Counted from the first letter of the stretch, positions 1 through 6,067 are shown. The stretch is DNA of 6,260 nucleotides from Deltaproteobacteria bacterium (GCA_003647435.1 QMMV01000127.1:1-6260), one strand, 5' to 3'. Numbers and translations are program-made. Notes: generated from the sequence alone by a model not told the origin.

Positions 1-1
1 G

Positions 2-2371
2 GGAAACGAGGAGACCATCGGGTGGGTGTATCAGGGGTTCAACTCTGAAGAACTGGAAGCTGCGTTTCGTGAGGTTCGTGTTTCAGAGAAGAAATTCGAA
101 TCACGCGATATTCCCGCTGTCACCCAACTCTTCACACCCCGTTGGATTGTCCGTTTTCTGGTCGAAAATACCCTCGGCCGTCTCTGGCTCGAACTGCATC
201 CCGACTCCCAACTGGCATCTTCTCTGGATTATCTTTTCCCGTTTAAAACTCCCAACCGCCCACTGCTTGCTGTCAAAAGCGTCAAGGAGATAACGTTCCT
301 CGATCCCGCCTGCGGCACCATGCACTTCGGCCTGGTTGCCTTTGACCTGTTCGTAGCCATGTACCGGGAGGAGATGCAAAACGCAGGCCTTCCCGGCTGG
401 CCCCCAAAACCGCCGGTGGCCTCCGAGGAGGAAATTGCCGACTCCATCCTCGCCCGCAACCTCCACGGCATTGATATTGACCCGCGGGCCGTCCAGCTTT
501 CGGCGTTCACCCTCTACCTCAAGGCCAAGACCCTGAATCCAAAGGCCCGGATCAGCGAAAGCCGCCTGGCCTGCGCCAATGTCCACATACTGGACAGGGA
601 TAATCTAAAAGGCTTCGTGGAGCAGATACAGCTGGGGCCAATCTACCGGCGCATCCTGACCGCTCTGCAGGCGCGGCTCGAGGACTCGGAACAGCTCGGT
701 TCCCTTCTGCGGCTGGAGGGGGAGATCCGGGAACTCGTGGACAAAGAGCGCAAGCGCTATGAGCGGGAAGGCAAGCAGCTCATCCTCCATGGGTTCACCG
801 AGCAACAGTTTGAAACCGAAGCAAGGCGGCGCGAGTTCTGGGAGATCCTGGAAGTCAAGATCGGCCAGGCGCTCGATGCCTTCGCCCGTGAGCATTCCAA
901 CGGGGAAAAACAAACCTTCTTTGCCGGGGAAACCGCCAAGGGCCTTCGTCTCTTGGAAATCATGGCTCAGCGATACGATGTGGTGGTGACTAATCCGCCG
1001 TACATGTCCGCAAGAAAGATGAACTCGAAACTCAAGTCTCTTGTCGCGGCAAGTTATCCTGCCGGCAAGGGAGACCTTTACGCCGCGTTTATTCAAAAAT
1101 GCCTTGACCTCTCCTGCCCGACAGGGCGGGTGGGAATGCTCACGATGCATTCTTTCATGTTCATCAGTTCTTATGAAAAGCTGCGGGCAATCATTCGAGA
1201 ACAGGCGTCAATTGAAATCATGGCCCATGCAGGGCCGGCTCTTTTCGATGTGGGAAATCCAGGAACCTTGCAGACTTCAGCGTATGTTCTCCGCCGCGAG
1301 GACGACCCCGAAGCCCGGCAGAACGTGGAGGGAACCTATTTCCGGCTGGTGAAGGAGCCGGAGAGCGAGGCCAAAAGGCGGCGGTTCGAGCAAGCGGTGG
1401 CCGACCTGCGTACCGGAAAAAACGACCCCATCGTGTACCGCTATCGCCAGGGCGACTTCGACGGCATTCCCGGCGGCCCGTGGGTGTACTGGATCACGCC
1501 TGGGTTGAGAAAGGTGTTCGAGACCTTCCCCAAGCTGGGGGAGATTGCACAGCCAAAGATGGGCATGGGAACAAGGAATAATGCAAGGTTCTTGCGCTTT
1601 TGGTGGGAATTGGGAAAAGGGCAAATTGATTTTAGTTGCATAAACATAGAAGACGCAAGAAACTCAAAGAAAAGGTGGTTTCCGTACATGAAGGGCGGGG
1701 CTTTTTGCAGATGGTATGGTAATCAGCATTACTGTGTTAATTATGAACAGTTAGGAATAGAGCTTAAAGAAGAACAGTTAGAAAAATATCCCTACTTAAA
1801 AGGCAATACAGGATGGATTGTTCCAAACGAGGATTACTACTTCCGTAGCGGGGTGACGTATTCACGAATTACAAGTGGGCAATTATGCCCACGGCTGTCT
1901 CCTGGTGGCTTTATTTTTGATACAGCTGGCTGTTCACTTTTCCCCAGCGACATTCCATTAATACTAGCAGTGTTGAATTCAAGCATGGCTCAATACGCTA
2001 GATACGTCATCAATCCAACTATAGCGTTCCAAGTTGGCGATCTCGCCCGCTTGCCGGTGCCCAATGCCTCCAGCGAGATGCTACGCGATCTGGTCGAACA
2101 GGCCATCGCCCTGGCCAAGGCCGACAGCGAAGAAGACGAAACCACCTGGGATTTCATCGCGCCGCCCGACTGGCCCGACGGCATCCGGAAAGCAGCCGAA
2201 CGTCACTCCCAGCTTGCCGAAATCGAACGGCAGATCGATGAAGAGGTCTATCGCCTCTACGGCATCTCAGAAGAGGATCGGCGGGCCATCGAAGAGGAAT
2301 TGACGGGCCATCCCTTGGGGGCGGAAGATCCCACCGGAGACGATATGGAAGGGGAGGAAAAAGAGGGATGA
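2..2371 (+). CDS. pglX: BREX-1 adenine-specific DNA methyltransferase PglX (BrxX), N-terminal/central part, 5' truncated by window
   Basis: In BREX-1 systems PglX methylates adenine N6 in a short asymmetric site on host DNA, marking self, and is also needed for blocking phage DNA. The frame is open from base 2, and the residues before the first possible GTG start at 26 read GNEETIGWVYQGFN, a conserved internal PglX segment, so the true start lies upstream of the window and the GTG is not the start. Methyltransferase motif I is DPACGTMHF (302-328), an acidic motif HGIDIDPRA follows near 463-489, and catalytic motif IV is NPPY (992-1003), typical of N6-adenine enzymes. The target recognition domain covers about 1550-2035. 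The frame ends in an acidic stretch (GDDMEGEEKEG) where full-length PglX proteins have a linker leading to a C-terminal domain; here that domain is encoded separately from 3089. The stop overlaps the next start as ATGA. The family and BREX-1 assignments are firm; activity is not shown. Confidence 0.93.
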   Translation, partial: GNEETIGWVYQGFNSEELEAAFREVRVSEKKFESRDIPAVTQLFTPRWIVRFLVENTLGRLWLELHPDSQLASSLDYLFPFKTPNRPLLAVKSVKEITFLDPACGTMHFGLVAFDLFVAMYREEMQNAGLPGWPPKPPVASEEEIADSILARNLHGIDIDPRAVQLSAFTLYLKAKTLNPKARISESRLACANVHILDRDNLKGFVEQIQLGPIYRRILTALQARLEDSEQLGSLLRLEGEIRELVDKERKRYEREGKQLILHGFTEQQFETEARRREFWEILEVKIGQALDAFAREHSNGEKQTFFAGETAKGLRLLEIMAQRYDVVVTNPPYMSARKMNSKLKSLVAASYPAGKGDLYAAFIQKCLDLSCPTGRVGMLTMHSFMFISSYEKLRAIIREQASIEIMAHAGPALFDVGNPGTLQTSAYVLRREDDPEARQNVEGTYFRLVKEPESEAKRRRFEQAVADLRTGKNDPIVYRYRQGDFDGIPGGPWVYWITPGLRKVFETFPKLGEIAQPKMGMGTRNNARFLRFWWELGKGQIDFSCINIEDARNSKKRWFPYMKGGAFCRWYGNQHYCVNYEQLGIELKEEQLEKYPYLKGNTGWIVPNEDYYFRSGVTYSRITSGQLCPRLSPGGFIFDTAGCSLFPSDIPLILAVLNSSMAQYARYVINPTIAFQVGDLARLPVPNASSEMLRDLVEQAIALAKADSEEDETTWDFIAPPDWPDGIRKAAERHSQLAEIERQIDEEVYRLYGISEEDRRAIEEELTGHPLGAEDPTGDDMEGEEKEG
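1550..2035 (+). other. Target recognition domain segment of PglX, low GC
   Basis: This segment encodes the DNA-specificity part of PglX, recognisable by its KRWFPYMKGGAFCRWYGNQ stretch (about 1669-1725), a YYFRSGVTYSRI stretch (about 1838-1873) and a GGFIFDTAGCSLF stretch (about 1904-1942), a pattern shared by PglX and related type IIG/ISP methyltransferases. Counted by hand, GC is about 41% across 1621-2040 (as low as 28% in 1741-1800), against 68% in 1441-1500 and 63% in 2041-2160. The reading frame is intact across both edges. Domain limits are approximate. Exchange of the recognition domain by recombination is inferred from composition. Confidence 0.7.
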
Positions 2372-2688
2372 TGCAGGAGAAGGATCGTGCCTTGCTGGAA
2401 AGGTTTGCCGCTCGACTGAGAGAGCTTTATCAAGAGGCCATGATCTGGGCCTTTGGTTCACGTGCAAGAGGGGATGCCCATCCGGATTCCGATCTTGCTG
2501 TATTGATCGTGCTTGACAAGGTAACTCCCCAGATCGACCGCACCATTCGGGACATCGCCTGGGAAATCGGCTTCGAGAACGAATGCGTCATCTCAACCGT
2601 ACTTCTGGAACGGGAGGAGTTCGAGCACGGTCCCATGTCCGAAAGCACGCTCGTTGCCAATGTCCTTCACGAAGGAGTGAGGGCATGA
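2368..2688 (+). CDS. mntA: MntA-like minimal nucleotidyltransferase (antitoxin of HEPN/MNT pair)
   Basis: A 106-residue minimal nucleotidyltransferase of the pol-beta superfamily. In characterised HEPN/MNT systems the MntA partner AMPylates and thereby silences the HEPN RNase. The signature starts at G30-S31, followed by ten residues (RARGDAHPDS) and D42; the residue two further on is Ala44 (codon GCT at 2497-2499), where the family pattern GSx10DxD has the second metal-binding Asp. A GAT to GCT change would explain this. The C-terminal pattern ending in LVANVLHEGVRA is typical of this subgroup. The start at 2368 overlaps the pglX stop as ATGA; an ATG at 2371 directly following is equally possible. 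A strong GGGGAGG at 2351-2357 lies 10 bases before 2368. It overlaps hepT by 4 bases. Catalytic competence is doubtful, but binding to the HEPN partner could remain. Confidence 0.85.
   Translation: MMQEKDRALLERFAARLRELYQEAMIWAFGSRARGDAHPDSDLAVLIVLDKVTPQIDRTIRDIAWEIGFENECVISTVLLEREEFEHGPMSESTLVANVLHEGVRA
2671..2677 (+). promoter_or_regulatory. Ribosome binding site fixing the hepT start
   Basis: GAAGGAG inside the end of mntA sits 7 bases before ATG 2685. It decides for the 134-residue HEPN protein over a longer frame that is open from 2583, whose extra N-terminus merely reads mntA out of frame and shows no family similarity. Confidence 0.65.
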
Positions 2689-3089
2689 AAAATGAGAACA
2701 TCAAGGCGTTGGTCGAGTACCGGCTTGAACAAGCCGAAGAATCCTTGAAGGCGGCCGAATTGCTGCTCAGGGCCGGTATGCCGAGGCCATCGGTGAGCAG
2801 GACGTATTACGCGATGTTTTATGCGGTGCTCGCTTTATTGGCCGTCCGGAAAAAAGAAAGCTCAAGGCACGGCGGGGTCATCTCCCTGTTCGACAAGGAA
2901 TATGTCAAGCCAGGTATCTTTCCAAAGGAGTTTTCCAAATGGTTGCATGATGCCTTTAACTTGCGGCAGCGGTCCGATTACACGGTCCAATATATCCCCT
3001 CATCTGAAGAGGCTGAGAATTTGCTCATGCAAGCACGTTCTTTTGTAGATGGGATTTTGAAACAATTAAAATTGGGAGAAAACAACTGA
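2685..3089 (+). CDS. hepT: HEPN domain protein, HepT-like toxin candidate
   Basis: A 134-residue, largely helical HEPN-fold protein. Its partner type (a minimal nucleotidyltransferase immediately upstream with ATGA overlap) and its sequence support the assignment: an amphipathic N-terminal helix (residues 5-30), the segment SRTYYAMFYAVLALLA (38-53), an H62-G-G turn, FDKEYVKPG (69-77) and LRQRSDY (93-99), the pattern of the HEPN family of the PF05168 kind. HEPN toxins are metal-independent RNases using an R-x4-6-H motif at the fourth helix; here the matching place reads R94-Q-R-S-D98-Y99 with no histidine. R55 and H62 do fit R-x6-H by letters but lie in the loop after helix two, so are unlikely to be the classic active site. 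RNase activity is therefore uncertain. The stop is shared with the next start in TGATG, coupling it to the PglX C-terminal gene. GC falls to about 43% near its end. Confidence 0.82.
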   Translation: MKNENIKALVEYRLEQAEESLKAAELLLRAGMPRPSVSRTYYAMFYAVLALLAVRKKESSRHGGVISLFDKEYVKPGIFPKEFSKWLHDAFNLRQRSDYTVQYIPSSEEAENLLMQARSFVDGILKQLKLGENN

Positions 3090-3979
3090 TGGCCGATAAC
3101 AACCATGCCTCGGAGCTTTCTTTACTGGCCAGATCCTGGATCAGCTACACTGTGGGTGTTGTGATGGGGCAATTTGAGCCGGGAAAAGAAAACGGCCTGG
3201 GCCGGGGACGGTTTAATGCGGAGACCGCCAACCTCCTGCAGAAGCTCAAGGACGAAGACGGCCTGCTGGTCAAAGACCCAGGTCATCCCGACGACCTTGC
3301 CGCCAGGGTGTTGGTTGCCCTGGAGGTGATCTTAGGCGAGACGGAAGCCGAATCTCTGCTCCGCCATGCTCTTGGAAACAACGGCGAGCCGGCGGCGATG
3401 CTGCGTGACTACCTGGCCGACAAGTTTTTCAAGGAACACATCCAGAGGTACCGCAAGCGGCCCATCTACTGGTACCTGCGCTCCGCCAGGAGCAATTACG
3501 GGCTCTGGCTTTACTATCATCGGCTGGACAAGGACATCCTCTTCAAGGCCCTGCTCAACTACGTGGAGCCGAAGATCCGCCTCGAGGAGGACCGTCTGAA
3601 TACGCTGCGAGCCCGCAAAGAGAAGGCGGGACGTTCGGGCCGTGAGGCCAAAAAGATCGAGAAGGAAATCGACAGCCAGGAGCAGTTCGTTTCCGAATTA
3701 CGAGACTTCGAGGAGAAGTTGCGCCGTGTCGCCAACCTGCACCTCGATTTCGATTTGAATGACGGCGTCATTCTGAACATGGCACCCTTGTGGGAACTTG
3801 TCCATTGGAGCGAGCCCAAGAAATACTGGATGCCCTTCAGGAAGGCAGGTACGACTGGTCGCATATATCGTACCAGATTTGGCCCGAACGGGTGGAGGAG
3901 TTGTGCCGGAAGGACCGCTCCATCGCCATCGCACATGGGCGGGAAGATCTATGCGAAGTTGAACCTCCCAAGGCCTTGA
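3089..3979 (+). CDS. pglX: PglX C-terminal domain encoded as a separate gene, 3' end frameshifted
   Basis: This 296-residue product corresponds to the C-terminal domain that is normally fused to the methyltransferase in full-length BREX-1 PglX. Recognisable blocks are LARSWISYTVGVVMGQFEPG (13-32), GHPDDLAARVLVALE (about 69-83), KRPIYWYLRSARSNYGLWLYY (123-143, motif split across the KRPIYW and YGLW cores), NYVEPKIRLEEDRL, a charged coiled-coil-like stretch (about 165-215) and LNDGVILNMAPLWELV. It starts at ATG 3089, sharing bases with the hepT stop (TGATG), with GGGAG at 3074-3078 ten bases upstream. After W247 (3827-3829) the family pattern is lost in this frame and reappears one frame back (see 3829-4002), so residues 248-296 are probably not native. 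Correcting one base gives about 304 residues. Together with the product ending at 2371 it would form a complete two-piece PglX; assembly of the two chains is inferred. Confidence 0.85.
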   Translation: MADNNHASELSLLARSWISYTVGVVMGQFEPGKENGLGRGRFNAETANLLQKLKDEDGLLVKDPGHPDDLAARVLVALEVILGETEAESLLRHALGNNGEPAAMLRDYLADKFFKEHIQRYRKRPIYWYLRSARSNYGLWLYYHRLDKDILFKALLNYVEPKIRLEEDRLNTLRARKEKAGRSGREAKKIEKEIDSQEQFVSELRDFEEKLRRVANLHLDFDLNDGVILNMAPLWELVHWSEPKKYWMPFRKAGTTGRIYRTRFGPNGWRSCAGRTAPSPSHMGGKIYAKLNLPRP

Positions 3980-4002
3980 GAAAGAAGCAGGTGAAGAGAT
4001 GA
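3829..4002 (+). pseudogene. Out-of-frame native tail of PglX C-terminal domain
   Basis: Read in the -1 frame relative to the gene starting at 3089, this stretch encodes 57 residues beginning DALQEGRYDWSHISYQIWP, which continues the conserved PglX ending (KKYW-x-x-L-x-x-G-x-Y-x-W). The expected codons would be TGG GAT GCC; the window has TGGATGCC, so loss of one G from a GGG run at about 3828-3829 explains the break. The native stop would be TGA at 4000-4002. Either a real mutation or a base-calling error is possible. No slippery heptamer is present at the site, so programmed frameshifting is unlikely. Confidence 0.75.
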
Positions 4003-4023
4003 GTTACCAGTAAAAATAAAACT

Positions 4024-4051
4024 TGCCTATTTTCCTAAAATAGGCTATTTT
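4024..4051 (+). promoter_or_regulatory. Candidate sigma-70-type promoter for the abiE pair
   Basis: TTGCCT at 4024-4029 resembles a -35 box (4 of 6) and TATTTT at 4046-4051 resembles a -10 box (4 of 6), with a 16-base spacer. This lies in the only intergenic gap of the window, just before the regulator gene. Transcription would begin near 4058. If so, the regulator start at 4083 or 4101 would be favoured over 4065. The matches are moderate and this is a prediction only. Confidence 0.4.
4025..4045. repeat. Perfect 9-bp palindrome with 3-base centre, operator or weak terminator
   Basis: Arms GCCTATTTT (4025-4033) and AAAATAGGC (4037-4045) are exact reverse complements around CCT. It fills the spacer of the candidate promoter, a classical operator position. 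AbiEi proteins in studied type IV systems repress their own operon by binding inverted repeats in the promoter, so an operator is the preferred reading. The following TATTTTCTT could also make it a weak intrinsic terminator of the pglX string; the 3-base loop and interrupted T tract make that less convincing. Confidence 0.6.
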
Positions 4052-4084
4052 CTTGGTCAGGAAAATGGTTAAATTCAGGAAAAT
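4029..4084. promoter_or_regulatory. Dyad of four octamer half-sites spaced 18 bp, candidate AbiEi operator
   Basis: ATTTTCCT at 4029-4036 and ATTTTCTT at 4047-4054 lie on one arm, AGGAAAAT at 4059-4066 and again at 4077-4084 on the other. The two on each arm are exactly 18 bp apart and both inner and outer pairs share one centre of symmetry at 4056.5. Three copies are identical and one differs at one base. Such an arrangement would suit cooperative binding by a dimeric or tetrameric regulator on one DNA face. Binding by the adjacent AbiEi-like protein is inferred. Confidence 0.5.
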
Positions 4085-5174
4085 GCTAACAGAAAAAGAA
4101 ATGATTGAACAGTTAAGGAGTGATAAGATTTCACTGCCTCCGCTCTCTTTTCGCTTCCTTGAAAGCTGGCTGAAGGAAAAAGGAAACCGGCGATTTGATG
4201 CACTGGTTGAGGCTTCATGGCAGGGAAATATAGCAAAGTTTGCCGTCGAATGCAAGGCCCTCTCAACACCAAAGGCTTTCCAGGAGGGTATCAACCTGCT
4301 GAAATCATTGACACTCCCAAATGACTACAGGCCCATGCTGTTCTTGCCCTTCCTGAGCGAAAATCAATTACAGGAGCTGGAACGGGAAGAGATCAGCGGT
4401 ATCGATCTGTGCGGCAACGGTGTAGTGGTTGTGCCGGGTATATTTGCCGTGTTCCGTAGCGGTGGAAAGAACCGTTTCCCCTCATCCGCTCCAATCAAGA
4501 ACATCTATCGAAAGAACAGTTCGATGGTTGGAAGGGTTTTTTTTGTCAATCCCGTCTTTAATGCTGTTCAAGAGGTTGGTTCTGAGATTAACCAGCGAAA
4601 CATGCTGGTGAACCGCTGGGATAAGAGACCCATGAGCCTCTCAACAGTATCAAAAGCGTTGAGGACTTTGGAGCAGGACTTGATCGTTGAACGCAGGGGT
4701 ACAATTCGTCTACTGCAACCTGAAAAGCTTTTAGAAAAACTTAGGGAGAGCTATGCCACTCCGAACATCACGGAGCGACTCCGTCTTAAGGTTTCAGAGA
4801 GTAGTGAAAAGATTCGGGAACTACTGTTGAAGTTGTCGCAAACGCTGGATCTTCCCCTTGTAGCAACAGGTATATCCTCGGTTGGACGATATGCTGTGAT
4901 GCAGCGAGGAGACGTGTTATCTGTTTACAGTCCGCTTTTGGAGAAGTTGCTGAAACAGCTGCCCGGAAATCAAACAGATAGATTTCCAAACCTTGAACTA
5001 ATTGAGACGGAAGATGAAACAGTCTACTTTGATGCTCGGCAGGAGGGAGATTTCTGGTGGGCCTCCCCTGTGCAGGTGTATCTGGAGCTGATGACCGGAG
5101 ACAAGCGCGATAGGGAAACCGCTGAACAAGTAAAATCGTTTCTTTTGAAAGGCATTGAGCAGACACTGCAATGA
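4065..5174 (+). CDS. abiEi: AbiEi-like type IV antitoxin/transcriptional regulator with nuclease-like N-terminus
   Basis: Probable antitoxin of an AbiE pair, about 369 residues from ATG 4065. AbiEi proteins act as DNA-binding autorepressors and counter AbiEii without direct contact. Three regions are visible. Residues 20-130 resemble a restriction-endonuclease-like fold: D45 followed by E62-C-K64 fits the PD-(D/E)xK pattern. Residues 163-226 look like a winged helix, with recognition-helix candidate LSTVSKALRTLEQD (192-205). The C-terminal part contains LVATGISSVGRYAVM and WWASPVQVYLELMTGDKR, blocks common in AbiEi-family proteins. The start is uncertain: TTG 4053, ATG 4065, ATG 4083 and ATG 4101 are all in frame, none with a well-spaced Shine-Dalgarno; the operator-like dyad overlaps the first two or three. 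GC drops to about 40% around 4501-4560. It overlaps the next gene by ATGA. The antitoxin role rests mainly on C-terminal similarity and the partner gene. Confidence 0.78.
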   Translation: MVKFRKMLTEKEMIEQLRSDKISLPPLSFRFLESWLKEKGNRRFDALVEASWQGNIAKFAVECKALSTPKAFQEGINLLKSLTLPNDYRPMLFLPFLSENQLQELEREEISGIDLCGNGVVVVPGIFAVFRSGGKNRFPSSAPIKNIYRKNSSMVGRVFFVNPVFNAVQEVGSEINQRNMLVNRWDKRPMSLSTVSKALRTLEQDLIVERRGTIRLLQPEKLLEKLRESYATPNITERLRLKVSESSEKIRELLLKLSQTLDLPLVATGISSVGRYAVMQRGDVLSVYSPLLEKLLKQLPGNQTDRFPNLELIETEDETVYFDARQEGDFWWASPVQVYLELMTGDKRDRETAEQVKSFLLKGIEQTLQ

Positions 5175-6064
5175 TCACGATACCTGACCTACAAACAGCG
5201 CTACTTGATCTGCTTCATGAAGTGAAGGGCTCGGACGTTAACCTCATCTTTGGCGGAGGCTTCGGTATTTATATAAAGACGGCTCATGTACGCACACTAA
5301 GGTCAAGAACCCTTTTGCAGGAATGGCCTGAACCGCGATCCACAAATGACATCGATTTGTTTCTGCGGCCGGAATTACTCATCGACCCTGCGCAATTGAA
5401 ACCCCTGGCAGAAGCCCTTGATAAACTGGGCTATCAAGCTGTTCCTGGGGCAGAAAAATACCAGTTTGTGAAACCTGGGCTGGGTGGTACTGAAGCTGGC
5501 AGCATCAAGATAGATATTCTTACCGGCCCGCAGAAACATTTTGAAGGTACACGGGTGAAGGTGGACGCTCGTCGTGCCCGACCCAGACCCACCGTCGGCA
5601 TTCACGCCCATCCTGTGGACGAAGCGCCGACATTGGAGGAGGGGCTGTTGCCTATATGGCTTAGTGGAAAACTCAGCTCAGGCGAGTCCTGGCGAGCTGA
5701 GGTGTTCCTGCTACACCCTTATACGTTTTTGATGATGAAGCTCTTCGCATTCCGTGACCGGGTCGACGATGCCGACAAGGAATTCGGTCGTTATCATACC
5801 CTAGACATGTATGCTATCTTGGCGACTACAATGGAGAGTGAATGGGATCAGGCTATCCAATTCCGCGATCAATACGCAGACGAACCCTACGTTATGGAGG
5901 CGGGACACCTGGTTTCGATGTACTTTTCCGCCCTTGACCATCTGGGCATTATCCGATTGCAGGAAAGTCATTATTATCGACCCGAATTGCAGCTCAATGA
6001 ATTTATCTCAGCCTTGCAGGAAATATTTCCAGCAAAGGCTGAAGCAAATACTGAAGGAAATTGA
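5171..6064 (+). CDS. abiEii: AbiEii-like nucleotidyltransferase, type IV toxin candidate
   Basis: A 297-residue nucleotidyltransferase of the AbiEii/DUF1814-like group. AbiEii toxins stop growth on phage infection, and related enzymes transfer nucleotides to tRNA ends. Visible catalytic elements are the glycine motif FGGGFGIYIK (27-36), the metal-binding pair in RSTNDIDLFLR (56-66, D60 and D62), a third acidic candidate in IKIDIL (D115), and the family signature MKLFAFRDR (189-197, with K190) followed by LDMY (211-214, D212). No key residue appears lost and the frame is complete. The start at ATG 5171 overlaps the upstream stop (ATGA), so translation is coupled to the regulator, as is normal for abiEi-abiEii. 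It ends only 3 bases before pglZ, tying the pair into BREX transcription. An alternative is a plain nucleotidyltransferase without toxin activity. Confidence 0.8.
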   Translation: MITIPDLQTALLDLLHEVKGSDVNLIFGGGFGIYIKTAHVRTLRSRTLLQEWPEPRSTNDIDLFLRPELLIDPAQLKPLAEALDKLGYQAVPGAEKYQFVKPGLGGTEAGSIKIDILTGPQKHFEGTRVKVDARRARPRPTVGIHAHPVDEAPTLEEGLLPIWLSGKLSSGESWRAEVFLLHPYTFLMMKLFAFRDRVDDADKEFGRYHTLDMYAILATTMESEWDQAIQFRDQYADEPYVMEAGHLVSMYFSALDHLGIIRLQESHYYRPELQLNEFISALQEIFPAKAEANTEGN

Positions 6065-6067
6065 GCG

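Noticed and set aside
26..28. GTG as start codon of the pglX product
   Set aside because: The frame is open upstream to base 2 and the residues there continue the conserved GWVYQGFN segment, so this is an internal Val.
101..1150. Long antisense open frames opposite pglX (101-586 and 605-1150, minus strand)
   Set aside because: They mirror the GC-rich codon structure of pglX, have no family signatures or ribosome binding sites, and overlap a clearly conserved gene completely.
2583..2684. Extended N-terminus of the HEPN protein
   Set aside because: The frame is open but overlaps conserved mntA codons; ATG 2685 has a good ribosome binding site and matches the family's beginning.
2369..3091. 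TGATG at both edges of the mntA-hepT cassette as a target-site duplication or recombination scar
   Set aside because: The five bases are fully explained by stop/start overlaps for coupled translation. Exact excision between them would leave a TGA and would not rejoin the pglX frame. No inverted repeats or transposase are present.
3818..3832. Programmed -1 frameshift producing the native PglX ending
   Set aside because: The zero-frame codons AAG AAA TAC TGG ATG contain no X-XXY-YYZ slippery heptamer, and a one-base deletion in a G run is simpler.
4537..4544. Run of eight T in abiEi as a phase-variation tract
   Set aside because: Eight bases is short for a contingency tract and it encodes ordinary conserved-looking residues (VFFV); no frame disturbance is seen.
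5672..5701. Inverted repeat CTCAGCTC/GAGCTGAG inside abiEii
   Set aside because: An 8-bp arm pair with a 14-base loop within a coding region, without T tract or relation to a start codon; can arise by chance.
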